DNA from: Osmia lignaria lignaria
Lineage: Eukaryota > Arthropoda > Insecta > Hymenoptera > Megachilidae
Assembly (NCBI RefSeq): GCF_051020975.1
Contig: NC_135036.1
Span: forward strand, 8,246,001 to 8,310,000
Length of the DNA: 64,000 bases
Direction of reading: 5' to 3'
Shown here: piece by piece, positions 1-12,739 of the stretch
How the letters are laid out: each line of letters opens with the position of its first letter
Position numbering within the stretch: the stretch's first letter is position 1
Notes under the pieces: generated by a model
The model's input: the letters and a program-made list of their open reading frames with translations, nothing else
Databases searched by the model: none
Told to the model about the DNA's origin: nothing
Made by a program: the position numbers and the translations under genes

Positions 1-806
1 CCAAGCAATTTAACATGTTTAGATTTAACAAGTTTAATATTTATACGATTTACAGTATCATCCCCTCGAAGAATTAAATCAAGTATACAATAAAAATACC
101 TTAGGTGTAATTAAAACTTTTGGATGGTGATATACCCGAAAGCTTGTATCCGTATCTAATTATTTCCACGTGTAATCATTCTCAGTGGTCGAGGCCACAT
201 CGTATACATTACAGAGGCTCGTTGGGTGGCATAGCGGTTCGATCATGAACGATTAACCCCGTACAAGGGTGCTGTTGTGTCCGTCGTACACTAAGGTAGC
301 TGGAACCTTGCCAAGACTTCAACAGTCTCATTCAGGTCGAGCTGCTCTGGGATATGTACCACGTTCAATAACAACTTGCCGACGTTGCCGTTGGAGAGAT
401 TTTAATTTTTTTTTTTATTCCAGAAAAAGAACAGAAGCGTTCTCTTCTTTGTTTTCTTTTGCTCTCTTTTTGTCTATGCGCGTTAAAAGTTGCAGCCTCG
501 CTAGATGCGCTTAGCCTAAGAACAATGCGCAAACTGGAATGAATTCTCGCGACCCTGTTACTGGAACACGTTCCCCTTTAAACGCAGATTGTTTCTTTTT
601 CCTGCTGGTGTGCTTGTTCCCTTGAAACGTTTGACCGACTTGAATCTACCTCGAGGAACTGGGACTAATTATCTTTCCCTAGAAAACTGTTGTCTTTGCT
701 CGGAGATTCTGATGGGGATGCATTCGGTTAATTAGGATTATTTTGGAGGTGGTCCCTTTTCGCAAGATTTTAAGAAAATCGTATAAATATTATTTTTCTG
801 TTTCAG
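1..806 (+). other. Probable 5' intron of the DENND5 gene
   Basis: I find no convincing exon here. The DENND5 reading frame enters the window at a strong splice acceptor (pyrimidine-rich run ending TTTCAG at 801-806). The N-terminal residues that DENND5 proteins carry before this point (about 60 in the human protein) are not encoded upstream in any frame, so the first coding exon must lie left of the window. The open frames at 269-514 and 743-806 are intronic read-through. Confidence 0.6.
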
Positions 807-3800
807 GAGACTCTTTGCAATGTACGCCTCTGGATCGAGCATACAAGAGTAAAGTTTTGGGACATTATCCGGACTCTGTACCATGGAACCCTTTCGACGA
901 ACACGCTGTCTGCATGGTACGATAAAATTCTTTTAATTGAATTTTCAATTCGACTTCAGTCTTCGTTTTTTAATTATCGATAACAAGCTCTCAGAAATTA
1001 AAAAGAATTCAATTCATTCGCTGAGTAAACACACCGTCTCCTCTGCTTACCCGAGCTCCAAGTTCGAAAGCGGAGAAGTTTTAACAGAATCAGCAGAAGG
1101 TGAGAATTAAGAGGCGCGAAAGAATGGATGCACAGCAGATTGCTCGCGATATATGTATACTGTTCGCAATCAACGGTGTACACGTCGTCCTAGTTACGAA
1201 TGAAAAAGAAAAAAAATGGAGCCCTTCGTTAGATATTCAATCTTTTGCAGCTCTGCTTGCCGAGCGGCCTGAGATTCCGAACACAGAAACACTCGGTAGA
1301 ACCAACTTTCCACTCGTTCGTACTGACGAAGGAAGACGGGCACAGAACGTACGGGTTCAGCCTTGTTTTCTACGAGGAGTGCCGGAATCGCAAGATATGC
1401 GCGGCTATGCAAACCCTCCAGGCGATGCATATCACGGAACTGAGCAGCGGTCAAAACGGTACACCACCAACGTGAGTCGTCTTCTAGCATTGTTCAACTC
1501 CCCGTGTACTCTCTTGGTTCAGGGACAAGTATCAAGGCTATCTCTTTGAATAATATTAACTTACCGCATATCAAACAGAAGATTTCAAAATGTAAAACAG
1601 TGACGGTAACAGTTTTGTAAAATAGCCCACATGAAACCGTCAGTTTAAAGCTTAATCTTTTAATTGATGGGGTGGTTTTTGAGGAGTATCAGTATTAGTT
1701 AACTAGGAATTTATAGAGTATTTGAAATAGAATTTCATGTCAATGGCCGAGTATATTTTATTTTTAGGGCTCATTAGAAAATAGCGAGCAACGGTGTGTA
1801 ATTGCGTGAAGGTCTCTAATGTGATTACATTTTCAGGGTACGGAAAGGCCAGGATGGACATAACACGCGATCGTTGCCACGGCATTTCAAGTTATCAGCA
1901 CATTCACCGAGCGCTGCGTTAGGGTACTATGATTCTACCAAAGACAAGTTGCTAGTGACTAAATCGATATCCTTGCTATGCCAGCAGCCTTACCTTCATG
2001 CCGCGAAAACGTTCCTCACTAATCTCTACAAGTAAGTATACCTTCTAGATTATCATCTTAACGATAGGCCACCGTCGTCGTCCGCTTTGATAATGTGGAA
2101 GATGTGAAAGGACCTCCATCATAGCCAGTACTTTCAGCCTGAAGCAGCTGCTTAAACTGGATGCTATAATATTCAAAGTGCTATAAAAGGTTTTAGCTTT
2201 TAACATTGAAAAGTTAAATTGAAAGACTTTAGAAGTATTTTCCATCTCTATTATTGATCCTAAATTTTTAAAACCTTGTTCATTAGATATCAACATTAAT
2301 TAGTTGATATTTGTTTTGTTTCAGATGTGTTCCTAGACATCCAGGACCTGGTCTTAGTTTAGAATCCTACGTATACAGTCTCCTTTATAATGTACCGGTT
2401 CCGTTGCCTGGAAAGTCGCTAAAGTTCTTCGTTCCCAACGACGAGCCAGCTAAATCACCATTGGAACTGGTGATACATCAGCCAACACCGTCTCAGGAAC
2501 TACCGATGCTAGATTACTCTCTGAAAGACATGTTCACATGGCTTGGCGCTGACTGCGTCATTCAGTTGTTCACGTGTGTCTTACTGGAGAATCAAGTATT
2601 GCTTAGGAGCTCGGATTTCCATAAACTGATGGTGGTGTCCGAGTGTATAACGGCGCTTCTGTTTCCATTTTCCTGGCAACACGTATACGTGCCGATATTG
2701 CCCGCCAGTTTACAACATTTCTTAGACGCGCCTGTGCCATTCATAATGGGCTTGCATGCGCAAAGCGAGGGCGGTGTACTGAACATTGCTAGCGAAGTGA
2801 GTGTTAGCGACCTTTCGAATCGATGCTCGTCAAATTTCCTTTATGAGAATGGTTATACTTATGTAAGAAAGCGTTAAAAATAATTGGACGGCTGGATTAG
2901 AATTAGAAAGTGAAATTGAAGTTTTGAAAAGTGAATAGATTACTTTGATCTTCTCTCGCTATTTATGTAATATTCTGATATTATATTCTATATGAAGTAT
3001 TCTTTAATTGCAGGCAAATCTTTGTTATGTAGATATAGATAAGCAAAGTAGTCAATTTCCAGAAGAATTACCCGTGTTTCCTCATAAAATGCAATTCATT
3101 GCTGAGATTAGAGCTCTCTTAAACAAGTACAAAGTACCACTTACAGGAAAGTAAGTTCGAGTACTATTTTCTTCGTTCTTTCTTCTTTATTCCGTGTACC
3201 TGTTTCTTTTTAACTTAAGATATATTCCAGGACTGATAATATGGTCATAAATCATTATAACGGCGACATCATGACTAGTAGTTTGACGCTTCCTGGTTCT
3301 GGATTCCATCTTCCTCGTAGAAAACACTCGTTACACGATGTATTGGATTGGGATCGACCGGAACCGCCTCAGCAATCGGACACATTGCAGAGGAGAGTAG
3401 ATGTCGTTAAAAGAACAGGTATACATACGATTAACAAAAGTATCAAATCAAATTTCTCTCACTTATATGTAACAACTATAATAGAAATACCGTTTCATAG
3501 GGGTAAACGTAGAGGATATTGAATCAGTTGAAGATAATTATGTTAAGGAACGAATACTCACGCCTCAAGAAGAGTATCGGGAGATGCTTATATTTAATAA
3601 TGCGATTAGAGAAATTTTTTTGAATCGTTTTGTACAGATCTTTTCTAGCTATGAACATTTCGTTATTCAACCAAGCCAGGTGCGATACAGTATTAATGTA
3701 ATTTAGTTGTTGTTATGAAACTGCATTTAAAAGACCTATTGTGTTCTGTAGGACAAAAACGAGTGGTTGAATAACAGGGACAGCATGCATGTTTTTGATA

Positions 3801-6800
3801 AAGCTACATTTTTATCCGATCAACCGACGCAACATTTGCCATTTTTATCGAGGTTCCTAGAGACTCAAATGTTTGCTTCTCTGGTCGACAGTAAAGTTAT
3901 GTCAACGTGGAGCGAGTTAGACTTCAATATACGGGTTTTTGATCAAAGAATTTCTTTCTTAAGGTAAAGTACAGAGAAATACAATATGAAACATAATTAT
4001 ATCTTTGCACTATTTCACTCGTTAATTATTTTAATTGGTTATAGAAAAAAAGTTGGCGAGGGTATTGTACGTTCAACGCGTTACGAGCCCTGTACAAGCA
4101 TAGAAGAATCGCAAAAAGTGTTGGAGCAAAGATTAACGAACGTGGATTTTGAAACAAATCCACCCACTGAGATTCTTCCTCATAGAGCGGCATATTTTAG
4201 AAGTTTCCCTTTATTAGACAACGTTGCTTTAAACAAGGAACCGGCTCAAAGGTATATAATTAAGTGGAGAAATACTAACACTCATGAAACAGACTTTTTC
4301 ATATAACTGAATTGAAAGATACTAACATTTATTGTTCTGTTTCCTGCTTCACTTATAGTATACTTCGGTAAGAAATTATATTAAATAAGTTTGAGCAAAT
4401 ATGTTTTTTTGTGCTTTAGAAGATTCTTTGAAATAAAGCTTACAACTCTGCTTTCTTTGTTAATTATTGCGTTACAATTTTTATTAGCTTGTTTTTTATC
4501 TGATTCTAATTAAACTTTTGCACGCAACAGTAGTCGAAGAGGACAGACTCAATGGAAGTATAAAATGAAATCTATGGAGTCGAACGGTAAAACAACAGCA
4601 CCTCAAGAAACTCAATCGCCTCGACCACAAACCAAGCTCTCTGCAGACATGAGTCCAGCCTTGATAGCTCAAGCTAATTGGACGTTTGTTGAAAAATTGC
4701 TCAAGGTACAATGAGGAAATAAAATATTACAATTAACTTTATATTAAACATATGTTTTTTTTTCGTTCTAAGGATTGTAAGTCAAAAACAAAAAGAATGT
4801 TGGTTGAAAAAATGGGCTCCGAAGCTGTTGCATTGGGTCATGGCGGAGAATCATTGTCCGATGTGGAAGAAAATACATTAGTCGCCAGTCTCTGTGATCT
4901 TTTAGAACGAGTATGGAGCCACGGATTACAAAATAAGCAAGGAAAAAGCGCCCTTTGGTCGCACCTTACTATGTATCAAGCATTGGAAGAATGTAACGAT
5001 CCTAACAAACCCATAGATCCTAATTTTCTTTCTCCTGGTAAGTTGAAATTTATCGTTTCTTTTTGATAATTAGTATACGATCCATGTCTCATTTCCGAGA
5101 ACACAAAAATTACTGAATTTCATGATATTTGGAAATGCAGCGTTAGCGTGGTGCGTGATGCGGAAACGTCTCGATTGTACGTGTCTTATTTTATTTCAAA
5201 TAAACTGTTAAAAGTAGAGATTAGTTTCTGATACGTAGATACTCTGCACTGTTATTAGTTGTAAGTGACACATTATTGATAAATCATTATTTAATCACTC
5301 TACATGTTTATCGCTGAACTGCATCATATTTTAACAAGTAGGTGCCGCTGCTTTAGAAAAACATTTATATTATACATTTGTATTGTTTATAAATACAGTG
5401 CATACTTGGTACAAAAATTTATTTTGTACAAATCAAATTGCCATTACATTTATTTGCATTAATTTATTCTATTATTTTCTGTTCATAGTCATGTTATAAC
5501 TCGAAAAGTTAATTTTTCAATTAAACAATTATTCTTACTTAAAATTAACATTTTTATTTTTTCATAAAGTTATAGTTTCATACCTGATATTACTTTTTGA
5601 GTTGTAGCATTTTATTAAATACAAAGTAGCGTTTCTTTTTCAGTTGATTTTTATTTGAATTTCATTTTCTTGTTACGAATAGCCAAGAAATCCTCGAATA
5701 CTTTTTTGGGATTATCGGACCGTTTAATTTCCACCTTAAAGGGCAAAAATATTTTTGAAATTGCTTCTTATATCAAGGAGAATTTTAATGGTAAGCCTTA
5801 TTGTTGGCTTGCCACAAAAAGAGAAACAATTCATTAGTTTTGATTCTAACAATTCATTTCAATAATTTTGATTATTTGACATTAGTAAACCGCATGAGTT
5901 TTGATATTAAAAACACATTTATCTATATGTCTATTTAAATTGAAGTTATAGTCGTAGAAATGATTTTCATTTTTGTAATAAATATTGATTATATTCATCA
6001 TACTAGTATGAAGTTTGTATAATTAGCATGTGTGATGTGACCGTGAATCATAGAAAGAGAGTGTAAGTACTTTGTGATATGTTTGCAAAGTGCACGAATT
6101 ATGTTTTTGTCCGAAGCATGGCATTACCTGCATGCACTTTTAGAAAGATTTTTTTCTAGCAGTGTGGAAAACAAACATTGATCGTTCTAATAGCAAATTT
6201 TCTATCTAATTTGATTCTTTTTCTGGGTAATAATAGATCTACCAAATTTGGCATTGGAAATTGACTCGCCCACGCGAGGAACAGATAAACATAAATCTCC
6301 TGGAGATAGAAAGATCGGCCCTGAACATCTTAGACCTTTACCCGACTCTTTGCTTTTTGATATTCGAAACGTGCAAGCCATGACCGATATCAAGACCCAT
6401 ATTGGATATGCCAGAGCTTGGGTTCGATTGGCACTTGAGAAGAAACTCCTTTCTCGTCATTTGAAAACTCTCTTATCACATACTAGGTTGCTGAGGTATA
6501 TCATCAGCTTCTAATAAATTCTACATTTTATTAAACTATTCTGACTTTTAAAAATATCTTTTAGGAGTCAATATAAGCGCTCTGCATTCTTGCGTTGCGA
6601 AGAAGAAAAGGAACAATTCCTTTACCATCTTCTGACGTTAAATGCTGTTGATTATTTCTGTTTCACTAATAATTATCCAACCACAAAACTGCCGTACAGG
6701 GTGGTCATATTTCCTAGTCGAAAAGCGAGTGCAGCTACCACTTCAGCAAATAGTTGGATCGCTATATCAGGCACTCTATGTGAAACAAATCCCGTCCCGA

Positions 6801-8040
6801 TTCCTAAGGGAGCATTGGAATTTGTGTTTCATGTAAGTTCTTAATCTTGAAATATTTTCCAATGTTAAACGTTCGGTTACAAAAGAAATCATTGTCTAAT
6901 AGTTTTTCTATAATTTTACAATTGTTATTTTAGCACAAAAATTTGGGGGTAATTTCTACGTTACGTATAGGTCATGACAATACAGGTCTTTCACCTAAAT
7001 GGATGGTAGAACATGTTGTAGTGAGAAATGAAGTGACAGGGCATACGTTCAAATTTCCATGTGGCAGATGGCTTGGTAGAGGCATCGATGATGGTTCTAC
7101 CGAGAGATTATTAGTAGGTGCTCTTGTGCCCCGTTGTATTGATAGCGAAGAATTGGTTGAAACGTGTTCGACACCACCAAGATGTAGGTCACCTAGTATA
7201 CCTAGGCGACCCATATTATCTCCAGTTGAGCTTCAACATATGTTGGGTAAATATTACTGGAATATCTTTGGTATCTTATGTAATTAAACATAAAGTTTAA
7301 AAGGTTTTTTATTTTTACAGGCGAATCTGTAAACGCAATTGTGAAGTTTCACTATAGAAGAGAGTGTCAAGATGGCTCTTTAACGGCGTTGCTCTGTGGT
7401 GAGGGTGGTCTCGTGCCATCTTTAGAACAAATATTTTTATTTGGGTTTAAAAATCAAAGGATATTTGGGCGAAATTTTTATGTTTGGGATTACCTCTGTA
7501 AGTCACCGTTTATTCTACTTGAATACTATTCTCAATAAATTGTATAGCAATATTTGAAATTTTCTTTTCAGTACGTGTAAAGGAGAACTTCGACATTTTT
7601 TTGTTGGAGGAAATGGACGAATATTCGCAAAAAATGAATCGAGATAGACGAGTTCACACAGCGAACAATCACAGATTTACCTCTTTAAGATGTTACTGTC
7701 ACCTCATTGATCAAATTAACATGTTCAGTCAGACTCTTGGTAAAGATGGAAAGTTTCAATTATTCATTTGCTTAGCAGCAAGGTAAGATATACACTTGCA
7801 ATATGTATTAGTAAAGTGTCTATGAGTTTCATTGTTAATTTACATCTCAGAGAGCAGCTTCTTCATTTGATGCTTCGACCCATGAGTGAAGCCCGCTCTA
7901 CGGCGGATATGTACGATGAAACTTCCTTTTTAAGGAATCCAATATTATTAAATTTCCTCATTAAAATTCTTGAACCATTAAGCGAATTTCACATTGTTCT
8001 TGAAAAAAGTTTGACTCATGGAATTTCTAGTATATGTTAA
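807..8040 (+). CDS. DENND5: DENND5-type Rab guanine-nucleotide exchange factor (DENN/RUN/PLAT/RUN), 5' partial
   Basis: Homologue of DENND5A/B (Rab6-interacting protein 1), known as a Rab39 GEF and Rab6 effector in endosome-Golgi traffic. Exons: 807-916, 1251-1471, 1837-2031, 2325-2796, 3014-3150, 3231-3418, 3501-3679, 3752-3963, 4045-4251, 4531-4705, 4773-5037, 6237-6495, 6565-6832, 6934-7246, 7321-7497, 7572-7782, 7851-8040 (stop TAA). All junctions are GT-AG and phases agree, giving about 1258 residues. Rough domain order: u-DENN to about 110 (KSKVLGHYP, WNPFDEHAV); c-DENN about 175-335 (VYVPILPASL, FLDAPVPFIMGLH); d-DENN with FLSDQP and FLSRFLETQMFASL about 500-570; RUN1 about 680-870 (ENTLVASLCDLLERVWSHGL, ARAWVRLALEKKLLSRHL); PLAT about 960-1040 (GHTFKFPCGRWLGRG); RUN2 to the end. 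Human DENND5A is about 1290 residues, so only the first exon is missing. Family assignment is near certain; individual junctions could shift by a few bases. Confidence 0.95.
5141..5176 (+). CDS. Candidate 36-nt microexon in the DENND5 RUN1 domain
   Basis: Lies in the long intron between exons 4773-5037 and 6237-6495. It is bounded by GGAAATGCAG and a good donor, GTACGTG. The preceding exon leaves one base (phase 1); this exon accepts and leaves phase 1, so inclusion adds 12 residues in frame, reading ALAWCVMRKRLD plus a split codon. It can join either the cassette exon at 5683 or the exon at 6237 without a stop. The insertion falls in the variable loop of the RUN domain involved in Rab6 binding. 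The pyrimidine tract is weak. No transcript evidence, so this is an inference from phase and splice sites. Confidence 0.45.
5683..5790 (+). CDS. Candidate 108-nt cassette exon in the DENND5 RUN1 domain
   Basis: A phase 1-1 exon between ...TTGTTACGAATAG and the donor GTAAGCC. It encodes 36 residues beginning AKKSSNTFLGLSDRLIST and ending IKENFN. It may be skipped or included without changing the frame of the exon at 6237. The human paralogue has no obvious counterpart that I can recall, so I treat it as optional. It sits in the same intron as the 5141-5176 microexon, giving up to four RUN1 variants. The residue composition looks like real protein, but similarity to a known domain is not evident. 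Confidence 0.5.
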
Positions 8041-8710
8041 TTTATCATGAACATTCCAGGTGATTAGGTAAGATATGTTATATTATGTCGGGTTTCATAA
8101 TTCTAGTGTTAACCTTTACTTTTTTTATCATTTTATTGGCGTTTTCATTTTCTGCAGGATATGTTTCTTCGAAGCGGCACAATTTACCAAATTCTAAATA
8201 GTACAGGATGAAAAGAAATAAGTATTAAGATGTCGACAAAAATGAGGAACTTTGTAAAACCTATTATTAAGAAGTTAAGAAGAATTTAATAATGCAAATG
8301 AAGACTGTTATGCAAAATGTAAAATAGTCGTTTTAGATAACAAAACTATTTGACAGAGAATTATTACATGGAGTGATAATGAAAGCATAGATCTTGCCCT
8401 GTTCTGAAAGCTTATGAATATTATGACAGTGAGAATTCAGTGCAAAGATAAACTATCTAATTTGGCCCATCTTGCCGTAGATATTAGGAAGCAACAAAGA
8501 GTTTGTTGAAACAGACGTATCGTGTACCAAAGATGTGATCCTATTAGTTATACTAATTAGTATTATTGATATTGTCATTATTATTAAGGATTTAGTTTTT
8601 CTACAATCTTGAACGTAAGCAGACAAACGTATATGAAGTGTGCAAACAACGTACATTGCAACAATGAACAATTATTTATTGTTTCAAGTAAATAATAAAA
8701 TAAATTTTCT
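8041..8710 (+). other. DENND5 3' UTR with AATAAA signals
   Basis: Follows the DENND5 stop directly. It is AT-rich, without a supported reading frame. The first clear overlapping poly(A) signals are AATAAA at 8694-8699 and 8699-8704, which would give a UTR of about 680 bases. The sites are read directly; the actual cleavage site is an inference. Confidence 0.5.
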
Positions 8711-10595
8711 CCCAAAAAATTGAATTGAAGAAAAAAAAATACGTTCTATTATTTAAAAATCTTGAATAATTTTTTCAAATCATGCTGCATATAATTGATC
8801 TATCCATAATTTATAAATTTCTCTACGTTGTTTTTTCACACTTGTCAACAAATGCTTATACTATCGTCTAATACTCCTTCTTAAACAACTGTTACGAAAT
8901 TCTCATTTTTATTAATTGACGTAGCTTAAAGTACAAATAATTAAAATGTGTTAATTGCAACTTTTCATAATATTTTACGCACGCAATTCCTTTTTTTTAA
9001 AATAAAATTTGAGATCCAATCGGTGTAATGTAATGAAGTCAAAATGACGTAATACGTTGTGAAAAACATTTAAGTATATATTGAAAAAATGGACCAAAGG
9101 ACTTAATTTATTAAAAGTTTTAAAGCGTGGCAGTTCGTTTTTAACATGCAGAATACACAGCATCGGTACTGATTGCTCTTTAAGATTTTAATGTACTTGA
9201 TAACTGGATTAGACGGATTAATACTAATAATGTTTCGAAGAAATAGCTTTCAGAGTACAATTTTACTGCTAGTGTTCCACGGACGTTCACAGCTCATAGA
9301 TAAAAAATCGTTCTATCACATTATTAAGTCGTATGTCAGTCGTATTAATTTTATTGCGAGCCTTTCGCATCTGTGTGGCCAAATATAACAGTTCATAGCA
9401 TCGCCTTGCATCTAAATCCATTAACATAATATTAATTATGTTTACATAGTTTTTAATTTTAAAAACTATCTATTAATTGAAAATAATTCTTTTGTTCTTT
9501 ATCATTTGTTATGTATGCTCAGGTACAAATTGAATGAAAAACAATGTGTTAATATATGAAAGAGGAATTAAAATACAGGAAACGAGTAAAATTTGTTGAT
9601 GATGTATAATAAGTTACTTTATAAACAATCTGGCATTTGTGTTAAAATTTCATCTGTTAAATAACCATGTTACTATATATTGTTAACAAAATATTAAGAT
9701 AATGAAGAATACTCGCATAATGATCTGATCTGATCATTCTGAAATTTTCTATGGATAGGTGGAGATATGTATTTTATTTAGCTTTTATAGGGGTACCTGT
9801 ATATTTTGTTCTTTTAACAATAATTGACGAATGTTATTTTAGGCAAAAACGTGTATTGTGATCGTTTTAGACTGAAGAATAATGCGTAACAATTTATTTT
9901 ACTTCATTTTTATTATATTTTAATTGTGCTTTATGTCGTCATGTTCAAGTCACGTTATATGTTCATTTCTTTTAAAGTACATTCCAAAGTCATTGCTGTA
10001 CAAATCTCGTTTCATTCATTCTATGAAAAATAATAAGATAAAAATATTTTTATAAATATCATGGATCATTATTCTAATTTCTTTTAAATTAAGATTTATT
10101 CTTCTGTAGTTAGAACAAATCTTTGATTTTAACAATTGTTTTTTACTTTGTCAATAGTTCTGTAACGTCACTTTTACATGAAGTCAACACATGCTTCGAT
10201 TCATAATACTCAATCAAATAATTTATATGTAAATTTCAATTAAAATCATGTCCATCTGATCACGATCCATGTTCGGTTGTTCCTCATTATGAAAATTAGA
10301 TTCTCTACCGAATTTGTATATAAATGAGAAATTATAAAGCTTTGATGTAACGTGTAGGATCTTTTACAAGACGACTGTCGTATAATATAATTGTGTATAT
10401 ACAAATTGTAAAACAAAATACTGTAATATTGTACAGTAGAATAAAGGATTGTCAAAATAGAATGATTCTGTTAATATTAAAACTGATCTAGAAACGAAAT
10501 AATATAAATTTGAATTATTAATTATCATAAAATCTTATCTAAATTAGCAACTACAAGAACCCTGGAATTCTATACTAGTGTATACATATTAAATT
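8711..10595. other. AT-rich intergenic DNA, no gene seen
   Basis: Very AT-rich sequence with short random reading frames on both strands. I see no tRNA, no exon with believable splice sites, and no internal repeat of note before the array that follows. Confidence 0.5.
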
Positions 10596-11484
10596 AATAT
10601 TTCTCTTTATTCATTAGTTAATTACAAATAACTAAAGTATAAAAGAAGATGGGTTATTTAAACATTTATTTTAGAATTAAAATTTGGAACTACGCAATTT
10701 TTAATTTTAACCAACGGTAGTTATTTCTACGATTTGAATTTTGACGATGTGCGCAGGTCTAACTCATACGTCACTTCCCTTCGACGCTTCGTCCTGAGTG
10801 CACGCGTTGGTAGAAAGTGAGAATAAATTGTATTAAAATATTACATTAAATTGTATTCCTAACATCAAAAGTACAAAAAAACAGAAGGAAAAGGTGAAGA
10901 GAAGTCAAGATTCATGTTTCTTGACATCAATTGCACATGGTCTTCAGAAATGTGTAAGGTGAAATTTTTTACTCTTGCTTCGAATTCAGATTCCAATTGA
11001 CGTCGTATTATCTTAATTATTTCTTCTCTATATCGACGATTTCTTACTTTGTTTTCATAATTTATTGTTTTAAACTCTGAGAAATGATTTAACTTTTTGC
11101 GTGTAATTAAGGTTATCTATTCGTGAGTCGAAATACCCACTCACAATTATGGGTACATTATTCTCTGATTTCAATCAACATTTCCTTTGATATATTCGTG
11201 TTTCGTTTACTCCTATTATGTTTGTCGATACATTGTATATAAATGCCTCTATATATATCAGAAATAATATTTTATCGAACATTTCTCGGCAGAATCACTA
11301 CATAGGATACTGTTTTCAAAGTAATATTTCTCTTTATTTATTACATAATTACAAATAAATACAAGTTTAACCATGATAGGTGTTGCTAGAAAAAACATTA
11401 TTCGATTTTTTTTTGGTATATATTATATAAAAATTTTGTTCCCGAGTGTCGAAGTATGCTATTCTTTATTTCTATTAATGTCTG

Positions 11485-11512
11485 TGATTGGCCGTTCCAT
11501 TTCGGCCAATCA
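11485..11512. repeat. Perfect 10-bp inverted repeat containing paired CCAAT boxes, array copy 2
   Basis: TGATTGGCCG, an 8-base loop, then CGGCCAATCA. Both arms carry a CCAAT box, in opposite orientations. The same structure recurs 816 bp downstream with one loop substitution. It could form a cruciform or bind NF-Y-like factors; that is inference. Confidence 0.7.
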
Positions 11513-12300
11513 GAGTCGTCTTCCTCCCAATTTCGACCAATTAGAATCGTCGTTACTGGCGGTGTGCGCAAGTCTAACTCGTCACGTAGCTTCCCTTTGA
11601 CGCTTCGTCTTAAGTGCACGTGTTCGTGATAACTGCGATTAAATTGTATTAAAATATTATATTAAATTGTATTCCTAACATCAAAAGTACAAAAAAACAG
11701 AAGGAAAAGGTAAAGAGAAATCAAGATTCATGTTTCTTGACATCAATTGCACATGGTCTTCAGAAATGTGTAAGGTGAAATTTTTTACTCTTGCTTTGAA
11801 TTCAGATTCCAATTGACGTCGTATTATCTTAATTATTTCTTCCCTCTATCGACGATTTCTTACTTTGTTTTCATAATTTATTGTTTTAAACTCTGAGAAA
11901 TGATTTAACTTTTTGCGTGTAATTAAGGTTATCTATTCGTGAGTCGAAATACCCACTCACAATTATGGGTACATTATTCTCTGATTTCAATCAACATTTC
12001 CTTTGATATATTCGTGTTTCGTTTACTCCTATTATGTTTGTCGATACATTGTATATAAATGCCTCTATATATACCTGAAATAATATTTTATCGAACATTT
12101 CTCGGCAGAATCACTACATAGGATACTGTTTTCAAAGTAATATTTCTCTTTATTTATTACATAATTATAAATAAATACAAGTTTAACCACGATAGGTGTT
12201 GCTAGAAAAAACATTATTCGATTTTTTTTTGGTATATATTATATAAAAATTTTGTTCCCAAGTGTCGAAGTATGCTATTCTTTATTTCTATTAATGTCTG

Positions 12301-12328
12301 TGATTGGCCGTCCCATTTCGGCCAATCA
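12301..12328. repeat. Perfect 10-bp inverted repeat containing paired CCAAT boxes, array copy 3
   Basis: Same arms as at 11485-11512. The loop differs by one base (TCCCATTT instead of TTCCATTT) while both arms are unchanged. Copy 1 of the array lacks a recognisable version at the expected position. Confidence 0.7.
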
Positions 12329-12739
12329 GAGTCGTCTTCCTCCCAATTTCGACCAATTAGAATCGTCGTTGTTGGTGGTGTGCGCAAGTCTAACTCGTCA
12401 CGTAGCTTCCCTTTGACGCTTCGTCTTGAGTGCACGCGTTCGTGATAACTGCGATTAAATTGTATTAAAATATTATATTAAATTGTGTTTCTAGCATCAG
12501 AAGTATAAAAAACAGAAGGAGATGTTGAAGAGACGTCAAGATTCATGTTTTTCAACATCAATTTCACACGGTCTTCAGAAATACGTAAGTTGAAATGTTC
12601 TACTCTTGTCGCGAATTCCAATTGAGATTGAAATTGCATTATCTTAATTATTTCTCTTTTATATCGTTATATATCGTTAATTTCTCAAACATTATTAAAT
12701 TTTCACAAGAGAATTCGATAACGTGCTTCCTTGAGAATC

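Larger units (their letters stand above)
10596..12690. repeat. Tandem array of a roughly 816-bp unit, three partial or full copies
   Basis: The stretch around GGTGTGCGCAAGTCTAACTC recurs at about 10746, 11561 and 12377, so the period is 815-816 bp. The complete central unit runs from about 11318 to 12133 and also contains ATTATGGGTACATTATTCTC and TCTCGGCAGAATCACTACAT. Copy 1 is clearly alignable from about 10746 to 11317, with only weak similarity before that. Copy 3 is alignable from 12134 to about 12690, fading at its end. Copies 1 and 2 are nearly identical over several hundred bases, which implies recent duplication. The 73-residue frames at 11398-11619 and 12214-12435 (minus) are copies of one another only because the DNA is repeated. 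No transposase or terminal repeat was recognised. Confidence 0.85.

Noticed and set aside
11398..12435. Pair of conserved 73-codon minus-strand ORFs
   Set aside because: They are copies within the 816-bp tandem array; similarity is explained by recent DNA duplication.
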